Notes: a model not told the origin generated them from the letters alone. Shown: positions 1 to 5,987, counted from the first letter of the stretch. The stretch is 7,321 nt of DNA from Thermoplasmata archaeon (GCA_021797055.1 JAKAAI010000089.1:1-7321); one strand, 5' to 3'. Program-made: numbers and translations.

Positions 1-503
1 GCATCTTCCAGGAACTTGATCGAAGCTTTGTGATCTCCTTTAAAGAATTCAATAGCCCCCTTAATTCTTGAGATCTTTCCTATACTGCTTGAAACCTGAT
101 TGGAAAGCTGTGTTTTTTCCAAAATCTCAAGGGTATCAAGCGCCTCGTCGACTTTACCTTCCTGCAGAAACGTCTCAGCGAGAAATATTTCTGCATCGGA
201 TAAATTCATCTTGCCGGTGTTGATTAAATCTACTTTCGTTAGTATTTCAGCAAGCTTTCCAACATTCTTCCTCTTTTTCTGTTCCTCAATTATTACAGGA
301 GCGCTTCCCTTGTTTGTCTCGTATCTCGGAATGCCGCCCTTCTCAACTCTGACCGAGGCGATTCCAAGAAATCTCAGTGATTCCAGTAACATGAACATGG
401 CATCAGGTTTTATCGTCTCCGTAAGATCAGGGCTAGCCCTGACCTGATCCTCAAAGATCTCGCGAAGAGATTCAAGGACTTGATCTGATGCCTTGTAGTC
501 CAT
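1..503 (-). CDS. TPR-like helical repeat protein, C-terminus cut by window edge
   Basis: An open minus-strand frame starts at ATG (501-503) and stays open to the left edge, giving 167 complete codons. It begins MDYKASDQVLESLREIF. Residues about 1-60 are charged and mostly helical. Residues 72-80 are a very charged linker (EEQKKRKN). From about 100 there are helix-turn-helix units of tetratricopeptide type: AEIFLAETFLQEGKVDEA (104-121) fits the pattern of small residues, G and A at TPR spacing, and a second unit starts near 149 (GAIEFFKGDHKASIKFLED). No signal peptide or membrane segment is visible, so it is probably cytoplasmic and may serve as a protein-interaction scaffold. The start is supported by a TATA box about 25 bp upstream, which implies a leaderless mRNA. 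The TPR assignment is pattern-based; partners and function are unknown, and the missing C-terminus could carry another domain. Confidence 0.8.
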   Translation of the reverse strand, partial: MDYKASDQVLESLREIFEDQVRASPDLTETIKPDAMFMLLESLRFLGIASVRVEKGGIPRYETNKGSAPVIIEEQKKRKNVGKLAEILTKVDLINTGKMNLSDAEIFLAETFLQEGKVDEALDTLEILEKTQLSNQVSSSIGKISRIKGAIEFFKGDHKASIKFLED

Positions 504-507
504 ACCG

Positions 508-524
508 GAGAGCCAATTGCTCTC
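508..524. promoter_or_regulatory. Inverted repeat between TATA box and start, candidate operator
   Basis: GAGAGC (508-513) and GCTCTC (519-524) form a perfect 6-bp inverted repeat with a 5-bp spacer. It directly abuts the TATA box at 525-532 and ends 4 bp before the ATG of the TPR-like gene. In a leaderless gene this is about -21 to -5, where a bound dimeric regulator would block polymerase loading. The operator role is inferred from geometry only. Confidence 0.4.
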
Positions 525-532
525 TTTATAAA
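525..532 (-). promoter_or_regulatory. TATA box of the TPR-like gene
   Basis: The sequence TTTATAAA is a near-ideal archaeal TATA box. Its centre lies about 25 bp from the A of the ATG at 503, so the transcript probably starts at or next to the start codon. The element is itself palindromic; strand is assigned from the position of the gene. Confidence 0.65.
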
Positions 533-586
533 GATTTTGTCACTAATTAAAATGTTACTGAATGTGATAGTTTCGCTTGCTGTTCG

Positions 587-1843
587 TCAATTTATTTGTG
601 CCTTGCTTTCGGAAATGTTGACAATGACAAACCTTGGAATGCTAAATGTTATCAGGATTGATATTATGGAAGAAGCCCACACTGTTTCCCAGAGGTATTC
701 AAATCCAAGCGAGTATAAAAGTGTTAAAGGCAACGAAACCAGTGCAGCAGCAACACCTACTATCTGTCGCTGTACTCCTCCGAAGATTCCTCGGTTCTCC
801 CTGCCTATCACTGTTACCTCGTACGACATTGCCCCAGTTATTGTTATTATACCCGGACTGGAAAATAATGCTGCTCCTAGAAACAGGTACTCGTTCTTCA
901 ATAAAATTGCCAATAGAATTAAACCATAAGTGACAACATCCAGCAACATAGTAAGCGTGATAAAACGCCTGCCAAGGTTGCTCTTGCTGTCTATGAATCT
1001 CTCGCTGAATCTTCCCAGAATAGATGCTATAACATATGTGAGGAGAAGAATCCCAAACGTATATTCGATAGGAATTCCCAAAATCAACCCGGATGGCACA
1101 TAAAAGAGGCTGAAGCCAATTACTCCAACAGTCATCATTGCTTTGGAGCTTATTAGTGGAAACACGAATTTACGCCGCTCATTCAGGCTTCTCAACCCTT
1201 CAAAAAAACCTGGCTTCCTAACCTGGGCAGCAGCGCTTTTCATGGCCTCCTTTTCTCTTGAATAAAGAACGAAAAATGCAAGGAAAGACATAAACATCAA
1301 TAAGAGGCCGCTTCCCAGAAATACGTAAGAAATATCATAAGAAAGTGCACCCATAATCAGGACCAGGTATGATATCGAGCTTCCGATGGTTTCTCCGGTT
1401 AAAATTCTAGCGTAATTCTTTCCGAGGATATTTGCCGCACTCGCCTTGGCTATAAAAGAGTTAAGTGACGCCCTGAAAAACCCCTCAGATATTATTATGG
1501 TTGCAATTAAGACGGGAATTAAAGCAATTGTAAATAAGTTCCTTGACACTTCCAGATAAAGCATGGTCAGGCTTATACCGTAGAGAAAGCTCCCAGTTAT
1601 CATCAAGGTAAAAGAATGTCCTTTATCAATGGCTCTTCCCTGAAATATGGAAATACCAATCAGCAGTGCCTGGCCAACTGTCAGGCCAATTCCTGCAAGA
1701 TACACTGGTAAGTTTGCTCCTTCGAGATAGATTATAATTGCAAATGAAAAAACAGTCATAGAAAGTGAGAAGATTGAGTTCAATGCTGAAAGATTTGAGA
1801 CAAATGGATTGATCTTTTTGACTCCTTCCATCACTTCAGCCAC
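587..1843 (-). CDS. MFS transporter, 12 membrane helices, substrate unknown
   Basis: This 418-residue protein has the length and layout of the major facilitator superfamily: two halves of about six hydrophobic helices joined by a charged cytoplasmic loop (about 195-228, containing SREKEAMKSAAAQVRK). The loop between helices 2 and 3 holds a motif-A-like stretch, FQGRAIDKGHS (67-77), and the second half has a related stretch, GRFSERFIDSKSNLGRRF (277-294). It should sit in the cytoplasmic membrane and move a small solute, probably ion-coupled; export is possible but the sequence does not show the substrate. The GTG start at 1843 is chosen because a strong TATA box lies about 22 bp upstream; ATG at 1829-1831 (residue 5) is the alternative. 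There are 55 bp between it and the upstream hydrolase gene, and it has its own promoter, so it is probably a separate unit. Confidence 0.9.
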   Translation of the reverse strand: MAEVMEGVKKINPFVSNLSALNSIFSLSMTVFSFAIIIYLEGANLPVYLAGIGLTVGQALLIGISIFQGRAIDKGHSFTLMITGSFLYGISLTMLYLEVSRNLFTIALIPVLIATIIISEGFFRASLNSFIAKASAANILGKNYARILTGETIGSSISYLVLIMGALSYDISYVFLGSGLLLMFMSFLAFFVLYSREKEAMKSAAAQVRKPGFFEGLRSLNERRKFVFPLISSKAMMTVGVIGFSLFYVPSGLILGIPIEYTFGILLLTYVIASILGRFSERFIDSKSNLGRRFITLTMLLDVVTYGLILLAILLKNEYLFLGAALFSSPGIITITGAMSYEVTVIGRENRGIFGGVQRQIVGVAAALVSLPLTLLYSLGFEYLWETVWASSIISILITFSIPRFVIVNISESKAQIN

Positions 1844-1858
1844 TATTCATTAATAGTG
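1841..1858. promoter_or_regulatory. Inverted repeat over the MFS start, candidate operator
   Basis: CACTATT (1841-1847) and AATAGTG (1852-1858) are perfect 7-bp arms separated by 4 bp. The dyad begins 1 bp after the TATA stretch ends and covers the predicted transcription start and the GTG start codon. A regulator bound here would block initiation, a common arrangement for genes of exporters. The regulatory role is inferred; no regulator gene is seen next to it. Confidence 0.4.
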
Positions 1859-1861
1859 ATA

Positions 1862-1869
1862 TATATAAA
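1862..1869 (-). promoter_or_regulatory. TATA box of the MFS gene
   Basis: On the minus strand the sequence reads TTTATATA inside the longer TTTTATATATA (1860-1870), preceded by purine-rich GAAAGAG as expected of a BRE. The centre is about 22 bp from the GTG at 1843, giving a leaderless or nearly leaderless transcript. Confidence 0.65.
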
Positions 1870-1898
1870 ACTCTTTCACCCTTTTTCGGACGTGATCG

Positions 1899-2543
1899 TC
1901 AAATACTGCCATTGCTGATCATCTCTATGAAGCGCAGGATATTATTTCTTTCATAACCGATAGTGGATGGTTCACCGTGACCCGGGTAAATTATCGTATC
2001 TGGCGGGAGCTTAAGATACCAGTTGAGACTTTTGAGCATATCAGTTGGATTCCCGCCAAGATCCATGCGTCCTATGTTGTTTTTGAAAAGGCAGTCCCCA
2101 GTGAACACTGATGAACCTGCAATTATAGAGATGCTCCCGGGTGTGTGCCCCGGTGTGTTCTTTACGTGTATTTCAGCCCTTCCAACGAGAATCGTCCTGT
2201 CCGTATCTATAAGAAATCCAGGTTTTGGTGGCTTGCCTACTAGACCTAACTGCTTACCGAGGTTCCATGTTTCGTGCATAACCTTAAGGTCCTTGCGGTG
2301 CATTCCAAATGACGTGCGAAGCTCGGAAGCAACTAGATCTGCAACAAGGACATGATCGAAGTGCCCATGTGTCGCCAAAACACCCACCGGGATGCCGGGC
2401 ATAGTTTCAACGATCTCCATGATCGCATCAAAATCTCCTCCAGCGTCTATGATTAGATACTCGCCACCTGAAGAGATGAAATAGCAGTTAGTCTGCAAGC
2501 CTCCTACAACAAGGTGCTTCATTGAAAGTGAGCTGCCTACCAT
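1899..2543 (-). CDS. Metallo-beta-lactamase-fold hydrolase, glyoxalase II-like
   Basis: This 214-residue protein carries the complete dinuclear metal site of the MBL fold: THGHFDH (H59, H61, D63, H64), H133 in PGHTPGS, D150 in FTGD, and H189 in YPGHGEP. The opening KHLVVGGLQTNCYFI and the C-terminal PGHG are typical of the glyoxalase II/YcbL-like branch, which hydrolyses thioesters or related substrates in the cytoplasm. It lacks the extra C-terminal domain of classical glyoxalase II (about 255 residues), and archaea generally lack glutathione, so S-lactoylglutathione is an unlikely substrate; the true substrate is unknown. The ATG at 2543 is preferred because a TATA box lies about 27 bp upstream. 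M8 (2520-2522) would better match usual family N-termini and remains possible. No signal peptide is visible. Confidence 0.92.
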   Translation of the reverse strand: MVGSSLSMKHLVVGGLQTNCYFISSGGEYLIIDAGGDFDAIMEIVETMPGIPVGVLATHGHFDHVLVADLVASELRTSFGMHRKDLKVMHETWNLGKQLGLVGKPPKPGFLIDTDRTILVGRAEIHVKNTPGHTPGSISIIAGSSVFTGDCLFKNNIGRMDLGGNPTDMLKSLNWYLKLPPDTIIYPGHGEPSTIGYERNNILRFIEMISNGSI

Positions 2544-2565
2544 TTCATCATATCAGTGTAAGCTG

Positions 2566-2574
2566 TAATAAAAA
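2566..2574 (-). promoter_or_regulatory. TATA box of the MBL-fold hydrolase gene
   Basis: The minus strand reads TTTTTATTA, with its centre about 27 bp upstream of the ATG at 2543, so the mRNA is probably leaderless. A second AT-rich box on the same strand (TTATAATTTT around 2625-2634) could serve an alternative, longer transcript. Confidence 0.5.
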
Positions 2575-2642
2575 GTTGACATTGCCAGATTGAACTGAGC
2601 CAGAATTCAGATCCCGTCAGGAGTAAAATTATAACCAGAAAC

Positions 2643-2658
2643 AATCACTGCCGTGATT
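2643..2658 (-). terminator. Hairpin 40 nt after tRNA-Gly, weak terminator candidate
   Basis: AATCAC and GTGATT form perfect 6-bp arms around a 4-nt loop. On the minus strand the stem lies 40 nt beyond the tRNA 3' end and is followed by GTTTCTGG, which holds only a short T run. It could help end the tRNA transcript or act as a protein site in the spacer. Neither use is proven. Confidence 0.25.
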
Positions 2659-2698
2659 CCGCAATTATGTTACACACAGGAAAGCGCACTGAATTGAG

Positions 2699-2773
2699 TG
2701 CAGGTGCCGGGATTTGAACCCAGGTCGAAAGCTTGGAAGGCTTCCGTGCTAGACCAGTCTACACTACACCTGC
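2699..2773 (-). tRNA. tRNA-Gly, anticodon UCC
   Basis: The minus strand folds into a complete 75-nt cloverleaf without an intron. The acceptor arms are GCAGGTG/CACCTGC with discriminator A at 2699. The D stem is GTGT/GCAC, with GG in its loop. The anticodon stem GAAGC/GCTTT encloses the loop CTTCCAA, so the anticodon is UCC (2735-2737), which reads GGA and probably other GGN codons by wobble. A 4-nt variable loop is followed by T stem CTGGG/CCCGG with loop TTCAAAT. The CCA end is not encoded (CTC follows), so it must be added after transcription. The gene starts 50 bp beyond the stop of the small membrane protein on the same strand and has its own TATA-like box. Confidence 0.96.
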
Positions 2774-2797
2774 TGTTTGCCCTCAATCATGAACATG

Positions 2798-2806
2798 TTA
2801 ATATTT
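2798..2806 (-). promoter_or_regulatory. TATA-like box of tRNA-Gly
   Basis: The minus strand reads AAATATTAA, centred about 29 bp before the 5' end of the mature tRNA. This spacing allows a precursor with a few extra 5' nucleotides, to be removed by RNase P. It lies between the membrane-protein stop codon and the tRNA, so the tRNA need not depend on read-through. Confidence 0.45.
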
Positions 2807-2823
2807 CTTGTTCGAGAATTTCC

Positions 2824-3495
2824 TCAGGCACTAAGAATCTGTACTTGTATCGAACTGAGGTATGATGTACCATGAACAGTTACATCGACATTGAAGACGT
2901 AGAGAGAAGGAACGACAGATTGATTGAAATAAGCATAATTATTAAAGTAGTTAATAGCAACAGGGGACGCAGAAGAACCACCGCTTGACACCGTGATTGT
3001 CACATTGTTAATTGTTGTAATATATGATATGTATAATCTCATAGACAATACGCCATTCTGCGTTATAGAGTAATGATAGATTCCATTTGACTCAGCTAGA
3101 GATGACCACGATGATATTTGGGGATTATAAACCTGAATAGAAGATACTTGCGGTCCACCCACAGAGCTCACAGGCGGATTTAAGGAAACGGTCCAGAATA
3201 TAATCCATGTAAGGATAAACACCATGACGAGTATGAAAACCTGCGATCCTCTCTGTGGCATCTTGAGATGAAGTGCCTGTACGAGCCTCTTAAATGATAT
3301 TATAAACAAGAACATCAGCAGAAGACCCACATACCATATTCCTATCAAGAAAAGGTAGCCGGAAAACAGCCCAAGCACTGCTGCAAGTAGAAACATCACT
3401 ATAGTGGACTTAGCTCTTTCTTTTTCGCTCTGAAGGAAATCCTTCTCTATAAATTCGGGTTCCACGAAGATTTCCTGATCTTTGTCCTTTGCCAT
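2824..3495 (-). CDS. Membrane protein with three helices and an external beta-rich domain, unknown function
   Basis: I do not recognise this 223-residue protein. It has a charged N-terminus (1-30, rich in K, D and E), two closely spaced membrane helices (about 31-50 and 52-68), a basic loop (KRLVQALHLKMPQRG, 69-83), a third helix (about 86-105), and a C-terminal region of about 118 residues rich in S, T, N, V, I and Y with alternating hydrophobic pattern, suggesting a beta-sandwich. The basic loop favours an inside location, which places the C-terminal domain outside the cell. Two N-glycosylation sequons occur there (N164-V-T and N191-Q-S), compatible with an archaeal surface protein. The ATG at 3495 lies 14 bp after the tpiA stop with no separate TATA box evident, so it is probably co-transcribed with tpiA, although the shared function, if any, is not obvious. 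Confidence 0.82.
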   Translation of the reverse strand: MAKDKDQEIFVEPEFIEKDFLQSEKERAKSTIVMFLLAAVLGLFSGYLFLIGIWYVGLLLMFLFIISFKRLVQALHLKMPQRGSQVFILVMVFILTWIIFWTVSLNPPVSSVGGPQVSSIQVYNPQISSWSSLAESNGIYHYSITQNGVLSMRLYISYITTINNVTITVSSGGSSASPVAINYFNNYAYFNQSVVPSLYVFNVDVTVHGTSYLSSIQVQILSA

Positions 3496-3496
3496 C

Positions 3497-3508
3497 TAAC
3501 CCGGGTTA
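3497..3508. promoter_or_regulatory. Perfect 12-bp palindrome in the tpiA spacer
   Basis: TAACCCGGGTTA is a perfect palindrome that fills almost all of the 14-bp gap between the tpiA stop (3510-3512) and the ATG of the following membrane protein (3493-3495). Without a loop it is a better protein-binding site than an RNA hairpin. Its function is unknown and it may be chance. Confidence 0.3.
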
Positions 3509-3509
3509 A

Positions 3510-4190
3510 TCAGTTGTTAATTAATGAAGTTATTGCGACTGCAGGGTTGCTTGCAAGCACTACTCCAGAAGCCACGAGACCACCAGCAGCACCCAGTTTC
3601 AGCGAAGTCAATATGTCGTTATGTGTTTTGATGCCCGCTCCAACTATTAATTTGACTGCATTCTTTTCGCACAAAGCAGAAGCTTTTTCTATTATGTCCG
3701 GTTTGGCAGTTGATACCGAAATATTGCCTCCGATCAGTTCCAGCGGCTCGTATGCAACTAAAGGCGCCCCTATTTCGGCAAACCTGGCAACCTCATCAAG
3801 ATCCTCTGCACATACTATTACATTGAAGTCCATGGCTCTTGCCTTCAAAACAACCTTTTCTATCGTATCGAAATTCAACCTGAATTCTGAATGATTTATC
3901 AAGGAACCCTTTATCCCAGAATCAATAAGCATCTCAATAGATATTTTTCCAGTAAATGCCCCGTATCCGATTGGATCTACATGCTGGGCATAGAATGATT
4001 TTGCTGGAAACTGGTTAGCGATATGAAGATCATAAGCGCCTACAGCATAGTGAATTTCCCATCCCTTGAAAGCATTCATGTCAGGTAAACCTGCGAAGAA
4101 TTCGGATGATCTTTTTCCTGTAGCCCTTTCATAATGTTTGGTGTTAATTATCAGAATATTGTTTCGACGTTTGCTTGGGTCCGGATTCAC
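3510..4190 (-). CDS. tpiA: Triosephosphate isomerase, archaeal type
   Basis: The enzyme interconverts dihydroxyacetone phosphate and glyceraldehyde 3-phosphate in glycolysis and gluconeogenesis in the cytoplasm. At 226 residues it has the shortened (beta/alpha)8 barrel of archaeal enzymes rather than the roughly 250 residues of bacterial ones. All catalytic residues are present: K18 in NTK, H100 in NHSE (99-102), and E148 in AYEP at the start of the mobile loop (through LIGGN, 152-156). The characteristic YAQHVDPIGYGAFTG (67-81) precedes them. The phosphate-binding end is seen as VGAGIKTHND (183-192) and GLVASGVV (204-211). The start is GTG at 4190; no ATG is available before the first beta strand, and a TATA-like box lies about 22 bp upstream. 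A small membrane protein gene follows after 14 bp, suggesting an operon. A complete, apparently functional gene. Confidence 0.97.
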   Translation of the reverse strand: MNPDPSKRRNNILIINTKHYERATGKRSSEFFAGLPDMNAFKGWEIHYAVGAYDLHIANQFPAKSFYAQHVDPIGYGAFTGKISIEMLIDSGIKGSLINHSEFRLNFDTIEKVVLKARAMDFNVIVCAEDLDEVARFAEIGAPLVAYEPLELIGGNISVSTAKPDIIEKASALCEKNAVKLIVGAGIKTHNDILTSLKLGAAGGLVASGVVLASNPAVAITSLINN

Positions 4191-4207
4191 CAGTGTATAT
4201 TACAGCA

Positions 4208-4215
4208 TGTATTAA
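4208..4215 (-). promoter_or_regulatory. TATA-like box of tpiA
   Basis: The minus strand reads TTAATACA, centred about 22 bp from the GTG start at 4190. It is the best-placed AT-rich element, but weaker than the others in this window. It sits back-to-back with the plus-strand box at 4220-4227 in the 61-bp divergent region. Confidence 0.4.
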
Positions 4216-4219
4216 CAAG

Positions 4220-4227
4220 TTTTATTA
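4220..4227 (+). promoter_or_regulatory. TATA box of the acyl-CoA ligase gene
   Basis: TTTTATTA is centred about 28 bp upstream of the ATG at 4252, so transcription should start 0-4 bp before the coding sequence. No purine-rich ribosome binding site occurs in the 12 bases before the ATG (TCTGAATAAC), consistent with a leaderless mRNA. Confidence 0.55.
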
Positions 4228-4251
4228 TCCATTTCCAATTGTCTGAATAAC

Positions 4252-5961
4252 ATGGTAGAGCAACCTTCGGCAGCAGCCAGTATGGAAGAAGTTTGGAAGA
4301 AGAGTTATCCCGAAGGGAACCAGAGGAATATAGAAATCCCTGACTCTTCGGTTTATGACCTTTTAGCGGATTCTGCTTCCAAGCATCCTGACTCAACTGC
4401 ATTAATTTTATTTGGGAAGAAGATAACTTACAGGAAATTGCTTGCAATGGTAGATGCCCTTGCCTTCAACCTCAAAGAGAGGCTTAGATTATTCAAGGAT
4501 TCTAAAATAGGTCTTATTTTACCAAACTCGCCCCAGTATGTTATTTCATTTTTCGCAATTGCAAAGATAGGTGGAGTAGTAGTCCAGACCAATCCTATAT
4601 ACACAGAGACGGAGATACTCAATGAATACAAGACCACAGAAGCGTCAGCGGTTATAACCCTTGATATGTACTACCCAAAGGTCAAGAATCTCACCAAGGA
4701 TGGCGTATCAATTATTGTGACAAGCATAAAGGATTTTCTGACTCCACTTGCATCCATGGTCTATTCAAGAAGGACAAAGAATGACCCTAAGCAGGAGAAA
4801 CCTGTTTTTGAAGATAGGGTCTTCAGATTCAAGGACCTAATTAAAAGCGGCTCAGCACCGGCAGAACGTGTGGAAACAAAATTGGATCCCGTGCTTTTTC
4901 AGTTCACAGGCGGCACAACTGGAGTCCCGAAAGCAGCAATGCTCTCACACCGGAACCTCGTCGCAAACGCTACTCAGCTTAAAGCATGGCATTCAAGTTT
5001 GAGAGAGCCTGGGAAATTCATGTCAACGCTGCCGTTCTTTCATGTCTACGGCATGATGACATCTTTGATTCTTCCTGTAACTACTGCTTCGACTATGATC
5101 CTTGTGCCGGATCCCAGAGATACTGAGACTCTTTTAAAGCTCATCAAGAAATACAAGCCTGACTATCTTCCAGGTGTACCAACACTTTATAAGTCAATAA
5201 TCAACCATCCAAATTTGAAGAAGTTCGATCTGAAATCGATTAAGGTCTGTGTCTCCGGTGGAGCTGCTCTCCCAGTGGATACGCTTAAGAGGTTTGAAGA
5301 GGCTACTGGGGGCCTGTTGATAGAGGGCTATGGTCTCAGTGAGACTTCCCCCGTTATCGCAGCAAACCCTGTTGATCGAAGCAAAAGAAGGGTTGGTTCT
5401 GTAGGGCTTCCACTGAGCAACACCGAATTCAAAGTAGTAAACCCTTACAGCCTGCAGGAAGTCCCGGTAGGAGAGGAGGGGGAGATATTTGTGCGCGGCC
5501 CACAGGTAATGCTTGGATACTGGAGGAGCGAATCGGAAACAGCCGGAGTCATGGAAGACGGCTGGCTTCGGACAGGTGATATTGGCAGATTCGACAAGGA
5601 TGGATATCTTTATCTTGTGGACAGGAAGAAAGATATGATCATTTCCAGCGGCTATAACGTCTATCCACGTGAAATAGAGGAAGTGTTCTACAGGCATCCA
5701 GATGTGATAGAAGCAGCTGCTATTGGTGTACCCGATGAGAGGAGAGGACAGAGCGTCAAGGTATATGTCGTGAAAAAGGAAGGATCTAGTATCACTGAGC
5801 AGGAACTGATGGCATTTGCATCAAAGCAGCTAGCCCCATATAAGAGGCCAAGATCGGTTGAATTCAAGAAAGACCTACCCAGGACACTCGTTGGAAAGGT
5901 CCTGAAGCGTGAGTTGCGTACCGACCAGACCAGGAATCCAAGGGTTGGAAGAAGACCATAA
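4252..5961 (+). CDS. AMP-forming long-chain fatty acid (FadD-like) CoA ligase
   Basis: This 569-residue adenylate-forming enzyme activates a carboxylic acid with ATP to an acyl-adenylate and then to acyl-CoA in the cytoplasm. The core motifs occur in order: P-loop FTGGTTGVPKAAMLSH (218-233), PFFHVYGM (261-268), SGGAALP (335-341), GYGLSETSP (359-367), GWLRTGDIGRFDKDG (437-451), the hinge DRKKDMIISSGYNVYPREIE (457-476), and the C-terminal catalytic lysine K549 in PRTLVGK. The segment 158-198 between the N-terminal subdomain and the P-loop resembles the FadD group, so medium- or long-chain fatty acids are likelier than acetate, but chain length cannot be read from the sequence. Archaeal membranes lack fatty acyl lipids, so a catabolic role (beta-oxidation) or another carboxylic acid is probable. 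The ATG is supported by the TATA box. A basic tail follows K549. Confidence 0.95.
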   Translation: MVEQPSAAASMEEVWKKSYPEGNQRNIEIPDSSVYDLLADSASKHPDSTALILFGKKITYRKLLAMVDALAFNLKERLRLFKDSKIGLILPNSPQYVISFFAIAKIGGVVVQTNPIYTETEILNEYKTTEASAVITLDMYYPKVKNLTKDGVSIIVTSIKDFLTPLASMVYSRRTKNDPKQEKPVFEDRVFRFKDLIKSGSAPAERVETKLDPVLFQFTGGTTGVPKAAMLSHRNLVANATQLKAWHSSLREPGKFMSTLPFFHVYGMMTSLILPVTTASTMILVPDPRDTETLLKLIKKYKPDYLPGVPTLYKSIINHPNLKKFDLKSIKVCVSGGAALPVDTLKRFEEATGGLLIEGYGLSETSPVIAANPVDRSKRRVGSVGLPLSNTEFKVVNPYSLQEVPVGEEGEIFVRGPQVMLGYWRSESETAGVMEDGWLRTGDIGRFDKDGYLYLVDRKKDMIISSGYNVYPREIEEVFYRHPDVIEAAAIGVPDERRGQSVKVYVVKKEGSSITEQELMAFASKQLAPYKRPRSVEFKKDLPRTLVGKVLKRELRTDQTRNPRVGRRP

Positions 5962-5970
5962 TTATTTTTA
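5962..5970 (+). terminator. Oligo-T terminator candidate after the ligase
   Basis: TTATTTTTA follows directly after the TAA stop codon (5959-5961). Archaeal RNA polymerase commonly ends transcription at such T-rich tracts without needing a stem-loop. The tract is short, so termination may be partial. Confidence 0.4.
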
Positions 5971-5987
5971 TGCCATTATGTCCGATG

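Noticed and set aside
100..447. Plus-strand open frame of 115 codons
   Set aside because: It lies opposite the TPR-like gene, has low-complexity serine-rich content typical of an antisense frame, and has no promoter; the minus frame is open to the edge and shows TPR pattern and a TATA box.
537..933. Two plus-strand open frames (537-929 and 646-933)
   Set aside because: Both are antisense to the C-terminal part of the MFS transporter, whose twelve-helix layout is unambiguous.
2023..2355. Plus-strand open frame of 110 codons
   Set aside because: It is antisense to the MBL hydrolase, which carries a complete set of metal ligands.
2549..2560. Sequence TACACTG shared by the leader regions of the hydrolase and tpiA
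   Set aside because: Seven bases at different distances from the start codons are not convincing as a common regulatory site.
3514..3894. Plus-strand open frame of 126 codons
   Set aside because: It is antisense to tpiA, which has all catalytic residues.
4191..4206. Imperfect dyad TGTA-N3-TACA in front of tpiA
   Set aside because: The arms are only 4 bp and AT-rich, so chance occurrence is likely.
4187..4637. Minus-strand open frames 4187-4447 and 4428-4637
   Set aside because: They overlap the ligase N-terminus on the other strand, and the first runs through the tpiA promoter and start; neither shows a recognisable motif.
5194..5697. Minus-strand open frame of 167 codons
   Set aside because: It is antisense to the most conserved part of the acyl-CoA ligase (GYGLSETSP to the hinge) and looks like a by-product of its codon composition.
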